Both the position numbers and the translations under genes were made by a program. Shown in pieces: positions 6,090 through 10,700 of a stretch of 10,700 nucleotides of DNA. The notes beneath the pieces were generated by a model, which saw only the letters and a list, made by a program, of their open reading frames with translations, did not search any database and was not told the DNA's origin. The DNA comes from Stephanodiscus triporus (taxonomy: Eukaryota > Bacillariophyta > Thalassiosirophyceae > Thalassiosirales > Thalassiosiraceae). Position 1 is the stretch's first letter; each line of letters starts with the position of its first letter. Where the stretch lies: assembly GCA_036939755.1 (NCBI GenBank), contig JALLAZ010002174.1, positions 1 through 10,700 of the forward strand, read 5' to 3'.

Positions 6090-8309
6090 TCATTCTTTCG
6101 CCATCGAAGATGCATTTTTGCCAATAGTCTTAACAAGTTTGGCGAATTCCTTGTCCCTCATCTCCGAGAAACTGCTCTTGCCGCAAAATTCATCCGGCTT
6201 CTTGTCACACGAGTACTTCGTCTCCGCAGCTTCGAACCTTTCGTCTTTTGGTGCGTTTAACTTCTTCGGTGGCTTTGGGGAGATGTAAACTTTGGATTTG
6301 ATGGTCAGGTCGGGCTTTTGCTCTCCTACCTTACCTGCGCAGAGCTCAACGCTAGCAATGACTTCCCTTGTTTGCCGGGGACGTGACAACGATTCAATCC
6401 TCCTCATTTGCTCTTCCTTGTCGACCTCATTTTTCATCGACTTCGCCTTAGCATTCGCCTGCTTTTGCAGCGCCTCCATCTCTTTATTTTTTAGCTCGTT
6501 CAAGGCTTTCTCTTTCGCTTCCTTCTGTTGTTGTTTCGTTGATTCCTCCTCGGCAACTCTCCTTAATGCCTCATCGTGCGAATCCCTCGCACGCTGCCAC
6601 GATTGCGTTGCGTGAGACATTTGGGGCATTCCAGTAATGCCATCCATGGCGTCTGCCTCCTGCTGCAACCTGGCATTAAACAGTTTTTGCTCCCGTCGCT
6701 TTGCCCACTCTTGCTGTCTAATAAACACACTTCCCCGTTGTGGTGGTACGCTAAGCTGAGATTCGCCAATACTGTTTCTCGTGACATGCACAATTTGGAA
6801 ATCGTTGGCATTAACACCACAAACTCGCTTCTTCAATCGATCAATTATGGACCTCATTTCGACCCCAGCATTTCCGGATAGGAGCCTTTCAAAGGGTGCA
6901 TTCAAGTCAATGTCTATTATGTCATTCATGATAGCAAGGCGTTGGTTTCGTTTTTGCTTGAGCTTTGCCTTCAACTGAGCAATATCCTGCAAAAGTTTCG
7001 ATGGATCCTCCACGATGTCGAAACCTTCGCCATAGAGAGCGCTTTCGTCTTCCTCTTTCAGCACGGGCCGCATTTCGTCCGAGATGATTTGGTCAATCGC
7101 ATCAAGAAGTTGCCTTTTTTTCGTCCTCTTTTCTGCAATCAGCTGTCTTTCCCGGTCTCTGTCTGCTTCGTTCCCGAGTGCCGACATGCCGAATGAATCC
7201 TCGCGACCAGTCCTCGATGCCGCCATCGAATAGCCATCACACGCACCACAGAATGTCCCAGACAGAGAAGATGACGACGCATCGTCATTCCGATCGCAAT
7301 TCGCATCACCCCGTCGGATCAACTTTTCGACGGGACATATTTGCTTCCCTTGGAATGCCCGCGTCGGCGCGAAGATGTTGTTCTTCACCTCTGTCCCGCC
7401 CGGCAATGGCAGTGCCTTGAAGGTAGTCAACAGTCGAGATTCCTCCTCCGCCGCGGCTACTTCGTCGTTAAGTTTGACCTTCCTGAGGACTGCTCGTCTT
7501 GCGGCATTCATCGACGACGGATCGAAGTTCGCGATACTCTTCTTCGTGGGAGTAGTGTCCTCCAACATCAAGTGCTCTCGTGTGTCATCTCCTCGACGAT
7601 GCACGGCGGCGATAAGTTCGTCGAGCCTCGCGCGCGCCACGTCGCCCTCCATTAGCAGCTCTTCCACTCCCTCGTCGTCGTCGTTCGACTTACGACGGTC
7701 ATTCTGGCAGTCATCGTACTCGCATTCCCAGTACGGGGATTCGACCGGGAGATGATCGGAAACTATCGTACGCGACTTCTTTGGCGTTGCCGATTCCGAG
7801 TCATGCGACACGGAGTGTTCGCCGTCGACGCGACACGGTCTATCTCGCTGCACGGGCCTTGCCGCGGACGCGAAGTCATCCTCGCATTCACAAGAAGAAG
7901 GCCGATGATGATGCGGGTCAAATAATGTCGATCCGTTCGTCCCCGTCCCCCGGACCGTTGGAGATCGATCCACCTCGCTGCTCTCGCGAGGGGATGATGA
8001 TGATGCGGGTAAATTGATGCTATTCCGAAAGGAGGCGTACCGCATCAATATTTCCGACGAGGCCTCCGATTCGGCGAGTAATGTCCGACCCCGCTCGATC
8101 ATGGGATGGTCATGACGACGAATCGCTGCATCATCCTCCGATGTCGGGATGACGGATCCCGACGATGATGAGTCGACTTGTTGGTACGAGGCGATCAATT
8201 TCTCTTTCTGCTCCAACAGCTCGCATCGTCGTCGACGCAACGATTCTCGCGCCCATCGGATCGTTTCGTTGTCAACTTTGACGCCGCCAACAACGTTCGA
8301 ATCGTTCAT
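6090..8309 (-). CDS. Large coiled-coil protein of unknown function, possibly cytoskeletal
   Basis: This is a single uninterrupted frame of 739 residues from ATG 8309-8307 to TGA 6092-6090. Residues 1-45 form a basic helix (ESLRRRRCELLEQKEKL). Residues 50-290 are Ser/Asp-rich and look disordered. Residues 297-305 read FKALPLPGG, followed by NNIFAPTRAFQGK (310-322), a pattern reminiscent of short FKA-x-P-type motifs in TPX2-like and other microtubule-associated proteins. Coiled-coil-like segments cover about 380-460 and 530-645. The latter starts QQEWAKRREQKLFNARLQ, resembling the W..RRE.K motif that precedes CTF-x-P elements in many protist ciliary or cytoskeletal proteins. The C-terminus ends SFSEMRDKEFAKLVKTIGK. 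No signal peptide or membrane segment is seen. The 5' half of the gene is much richer in CGA/GAC-type codons than the 3' half. A cytoskeletal role is inference; I cannot name the family. Confidence 0.75.
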   Translation of the reverse strand: MNDSNVVGGVKVDNETIRWARESLRRRRCELLEQKEKLIASYQQVDSSSSGSVIPTSEDDAAIRRHDHPMIERGRTLLAESEASSEILMRYASFRNSINLPASSSSPRESSEVDRSPTVRGTGTNGSTLFDPHHHRPSSCECEDDFASAARPVQRDRPCRVDGEHSVSHDSESATPKKSRTIVSDHLPVESPYWECEYDDCQNDRRKSNDDDEGVEELLMEGDVARARLDELIAAVHRRGDDTREHLMLEDTTPTKKSIANFDPSSMNAARRAVLRKVKLNDEVAAAEEESRLLTTFKALPLPGGTEVKNNIFAPTRAFQGKQICPVEKLIRRGDANCDRNDDASSSSLSGTFCGACDGYSMAASRTGREDSFGMSALGNEADRDRERQLIAEKRTKKRQLLDAIDQIISDEMRPVLKEEDESALYGEGFDIVEDPSKLLQDIAQLKAKLKQKRNQRLAIMNDIIDIDLNAPFERLLSGNAGVEMRSIIDRLKKRVCGVNANDFQIVHVTRNSIGESQLSVPPQRGSVFIRQQEWAKRREQKLFNARLQQEADAMDGITGMPQMSHATQSWQRARDSHDEALRRVAEEESTKQQQKEAKEKALNELKNKEMEALQKQANAKAKSMKNEVDKEEQMRRIESLSRPRQTREVIASVELCAGKVGEQKPDLTIKSKVYISPKPPKKLNAPKDERFEAAETKYSCDKKPDEFCGKSSFSEMRDKEFAKLVKTIGKNASSMAKE

Positions 8310-8396
8310 AGTAATTTCACGCGGAGCGAGAGATCAGACTTCTCAAGCAACCAAATAATAAAATTGTCCCCCGTCCTAGTGTCTCTTCGATTCATC

Positions 8397-8546
8397 GGTT
8401 ATTCTTTAGTTGAGAGGGGGAACCCAGTTTCAGAGGGTGGAAAACCTTCCTTGTGCGCAGGAAGGTTACGATACTTAAAAAAAGTGGCGAAACAATCATG
8501 GGAGGTTTTCCCCCCTCTGGTTCCCCCTCCCAGCTAAAGAGTAACC
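8397..8546. mobile_element. MITE-like 150-bp element with long terminal inverted repeats
   Basis: The left arm 8397-8450 and right arm 8500-8546 are inverted copies. The left begins ggttattctttagttgagag and the reverse complement of the right begins ggttactctttagctgggag. Over 47 aligned bases there are five mismatches plus one 7-base insertion (8425-8431) in the left arm. A nested perfect stem, aaccttcc (8443-8450) with ggaaggtt (8460-8467), offers an alternative local fold. The interior codes for nothing. The immediate flanks TCATC and TCAAC could be a degraded 5-bp target duplication, but this is weak, so no superfamily is assigned. It lies 88 bp upstream of the start codon of the 739-aa minus-strand gene, within its likely promoter or 5' leader. 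Confidence 0.65.
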
Positions 8547-8648
8547 TCAACGTCTACCATTTCGTCTGGGGCGCCAGCCGCGAGGGGAGGCGTCGCTGAC
8601 GACGCGGTGGTCGCTTCGGGCGTTGTCGGCGGGGGGCGGGGGGGTACA

Positions 8649-8671
8649 TACCATACGAGCTTGGTATGGTA
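8649..8671. repeat. Perfect 8-bp inverted repeat (short hairpin)
   Basis: Arms taccatac (8649-8656) and gtatggta (8664-8671) flank a 7-nt spacer. It sits just after a G-rich run and before a region of further symmetry at 8710-8757. It could be an element end or a fortuitous palindrome. Confidence 0.5.
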
Positions 8672-8709
8672 CTACAGTCTCCAGTACAATTGCGACCGAG
8701 AAAAATACG

Positions 8710-8757
8710 GGGAAAATTCCCTCGGGCCTCGGGAAAACTCCCTCTGGCCGAGGGAAA
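8710..8757 (+). repeat. 21-bp tandem repeat containing a 9-bp palindrome
   Basis: Units at 8710-8730 and 8731-8751 plus a partial third encode GKIPSGL, GKTPSGR and GK in the frame of the downstream Cys-rich ORF. The outer bases ttccctcgg (8717-8725) and ccgagggaa (8748-8756) also form a perfect 9-bp inverted repeat, so this stretch is both a direct repeat and a hairpin. Confidence 0.6.
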
Positions 8758-9846
8758 TATCATGATTTTTCCCTGGTCACCATCAAGGACTTGCTAGCGA
8801 GGGCCATCCCCATCAACATTCCCACTAAGATTGGGAAGAGTAAGCTCTGCAGGTTTATGGTCGATGTTTGGGCTGTGCTCAAGCCTGTCTCCACGAATGT
8901 CAAAATTGGTCGTGCCGAGATGCATGACCTCCAACAGTATATTGAGCTGATGAATAGGATGGAGGCAACGGTGAGACATGCGATCAATGAGGCCAACAAT
9001 GCCGACAAGAACTCCAAGTCCCACAAGCTCTCCTCCCACGCCATGGAGAGGCAGTATCTGGCTGACCGGGGGACAAAGCCTCCACCCAAATATTGCTTGT
9101 GTGCTAAATGTGGGCACTTAGTACTTGTGGACAAGCCGCCTATGAACAAGGATGTTGTCCGTAAGGATAGGCAACTTGAGGAGAAGTGGAAAGCAGATCG
9201 TAAAATTATTGAAAATTATAACGAGACCAGCATCAATCCTCTCCTGGATTCAAAGGGGGCAATCATCAGCATATTGAAGAATCCAACCTATGGTGACAAG
9301 GTCATCATGTGCCATTGTTGACAAATTTTCCAGTCAGCAGTTGTGGGTGGGTCTGGATGTTTTCTATCTTGCTGCAACAGCAAAACAAACACTCAGTAGG
9401 AGGTGGGCAAGTGTCCGGTTTGTCTTTGGTCTTGTTCTGTTGTTTGTACAATGAACTCCTATTCCCCCAAAAATCAGTACTTTGACCTTGAACGCTCGAA
9501 TGGTAGGGTGAGTAAGTCAGCAGCAGAGGCATCTGCTAACAATCTTCTTGATGATGCAACCAGGGTCCATTTAATTTTGGTAGATGATTCATACAAAGAA
9601 TTCTACCGCAAGCAGAAAGAGGAAGGTAAGGCGTTGAGCTCTGTTCCTGATGAGGGATAGCTACTGCAGGTCAACCACCTGCTTCATCAAGGTGTAACAT
9701 GCTCACAGTATTTGGAGTTTGAACATGCAATCAGGACCGTTGAGCAGAAACATGGTGGTGGTGGGGCTACAAGGACCATGAAATATGGCAACCTAAATGA
9801 AGCCCGCTCTGCAAAAACAGAGGGCAAGGAACACTCACTTGAGTGA
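8710..9846 (+). pseudogene. Cys-rich ORF interrupted by three in-frame stops (probable decayed mobile-element or family gene)
   Basis: One frame stays coding-like for over 1.1 kb with no frameshift. It runs through TGA at 9319-9321, TAG at 9397-9399 and TAG at 9658-9660, and ends at TGA 9844-9846. The first part has a helical stretch (DLLARAIPINIPTKIGKSKL, about 8788-8847), a basic/acidic region, and then KYCLCAKCGHLVLVDKPP. Cysteines continue across the stops: VIMCHC, stop, GGSGCFLSCC, stop, GKCPVCLWSCSVVC. This suggests one zinc-binding module rather than separate genes. After it come NNLLDDATRVHLILVDDSYK, and beyond the third stop QVNHLLHQGVTCSQYLEFEH. No in-frame ATG lies upstream of FMVDVW (about 8857), so the original 5' end is unclear. 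I do not recognise the family. Two of the stops could each come from one C-to-T change in CAG. Readthrough or unannotated introns are less likely alternatives. Confidence 0.55.
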
Positions 9847-9875
9847 TGTTGTGTTTTGCTTGCTTCTTGGCTGGA

Positions 9876-10043
9876 AATGTCGGCGTCGTGTCGGGGATTT
9901 TTTCCCCAAAAAACGGCGACATGCCGACATGTCGGTGCCATGTCGCCGACACGACACAGACCATGTCGGTGACATTGAGCCATGTCAGCTCTTCAGATGC
10001 GCCGACATGTCGGTGTCGGCGTGCCGATTACCCGACATGTCGG
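9876..10043. repeat. Cluster of nested palindromes built on CCGACATGTCGG
   Basis: The perfect 12-bp palindrome ccgacatgtcgg occurs at 9924-9935, 10002-10013 and 10032-10043. Partial copies (atgtcgg, catgtcgcc, catgtcagc) lie at about 9878, 9939, 9962 and 9981. The first is nested: ggcgacatg (9915-9923) pairs with catgtcgcc (9939-9947), and outside these gtcgtgtcgg (9885-9894) pairs with ccgacacgac (9946-9955). The cluster starts about 30 bp after the Cys-rich frame ends. It does not look coding; short frames through it give repetitive Cys/His/Arg strings that merely mirror the repeat. Confidence 0.7.
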
Positions 10044-10700
10044 CAAAAAAAACAGCAACACAACAATCAAATTGACAACAGCGACAGCGGCGGTGGCGGC
10101 GGCAGTGGCGGCGGCGGCAGCAGCAATACAACAATCAACAACAACGGTAGCGGTGGCGACGGCGGCGGCGGCGGTGACGGTGATAGTGGCAATGATGACG
10201 ACGACGGCGACGATGGCAACAAAGATGATGGTAGCGGCGACAACGATGACGGCAATGGCAATGGCAACTTGATGACGACGGCGACGGGGGTGGCGGGGGT
10301 GGCGGCGGCGGAAGCAGCAGCGGCAGCGCCGCAGCAACACAACAATCAAATCGATGACGGTAGTGGCGACAACGATGGCGACGACGATGACAACGGTGAC
10401 GGCAAAGGCGACGGCGAAGGCGACGGCAACAGCGGCGGCGACGATAACAGCGGCGACGACGACGGGGCTTTGCGTCCGGCGTCGCCGGCGGCAGTAATGG
10501 CAACAAGGGGAGGAGCGCGACGTCGATGACGGACAGAATGACAATACAATGACGATCAGATCAAAAGAGGGGGAGGACGATGGGGGAGACGAAGGCATGG
10601 GTGCGGAGGACGGGACGGCGACAATGACTATGACGCAATTGACGAGGGCGACGGCGACGGGACGGGACATGACGACAAGGGGCAGAGAGATGACGCAACA
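10044..10700. repeat. GGC/GAC-rich low-complexity region with a spaced 20-bp repeat
   Basis: The sequence is a patchwork of GGC, GAC, GGT and CAG-type triplets. The 20-mer cagcaacacaacaatcaaat occurs identically at 10053-10072 and 10332-10351, with a one-mismatch relative at 10121-10139. A plus frame stays open to 10529 and reads as Gly/Asp/Asn homopolymer, and minus frames are equally open, so openness reflects composition rather than coding. I see no gene here. The region is cut by the window end. Confidence 0.6.

Noticed and set aside
9160..9332. Possible intron (GTAAGG at 9160 to TTTTCCAG at 9332) removing the first stop of the Cys-rich frame
   Set aside because: It would delete coding-like sequence including the CHC pair and leaves the other two stops unexplained.
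9843..10529. 228-codon plus frame through the palindromes and Gly/Asp repeats
   Set aside because: It starts at GTG and consists of mirrored palindrome and homopolymer sequence; competing minus frames are just as long.
10067..10670. Minus-strand frames of up to 225 codons
   Set aside because: Val/Ala/Ser/Pro strings are the complement of GAC/GGC triplet repeats, with no domain-like pattern.
1..10700. CRISPR arrays, tRNA or rRNA genes
   Set aside because: No regularly spaced direct repeats with unique spacers and no recognisable tRNA or rRNA sequence were found on inspection; the context is eukaryotic.

Overview
The window looks like nuclear DNA of a stramenopile alga, most probably a centric diatom. 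No bacterial layout is visible: genes are widely spaced, one has two GT-AG introns with in-phase junctions, and there are microsatellites and decayed mobile-element-like pieces. Proline/threonine/serine linkers of the SxPSxxPT type inside a secreted protein are characteristic of diatoms. The assignment is inference from protein style; no rRNA or organelle gene is present to confirm it.

Layout. 1-908: mobile-element debris and intergenic DNA. It holds a 19-bp tandem array carrying TGAGTCA (bZIP-type) cores and a decayed 22-residue peptide-repeat fragment. 909-2075 (minus): an unidentified acidic, probably disordered protein of 388 aa with one CPCC motif. 2076-3054: the intergenic space between this gene and a divergent plus-strand gene, ending in (GAC)n-type repeats. 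3055-5620 (plus, three exons): the best-recognised gene, a secreted protein with a signal peptide, a choice-of-anchor-L-like domain split across exons 2 and 3, two copies of a small Cys-bounded beta-sandwich-like module set in PTS-rich linkers, and a Lys/Ala-rich tail. 5621-6089: intergenic. 6090-8309 (minus): a 739-aa coiled-coil protein of unknown, perhaps cytoskeletal, function that converges on the previous gene. 8397-8546: a 150-bp MITE-like inverted repeat about 90 bp upstream of that gene's start. 8710-9846 (plus): one continuous Cys-rich frame broken by three stop codons and no frameshift, most easily read as a decayed mobile-element or gene-family ORF. 9876-10043: nested palindromes built on CCGACATGTCGG. 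10044-10700: GGC/GAC-rich simple sequence.

No operon-like cooperation can be inferred. The strongest hunting signals are the modular secreted protein with its Lys-rich tail and possible frameshifted extension, the MITE-like hairpin, the multi-stop Cys-rich frame, and the palindrome cluster just beyond it.
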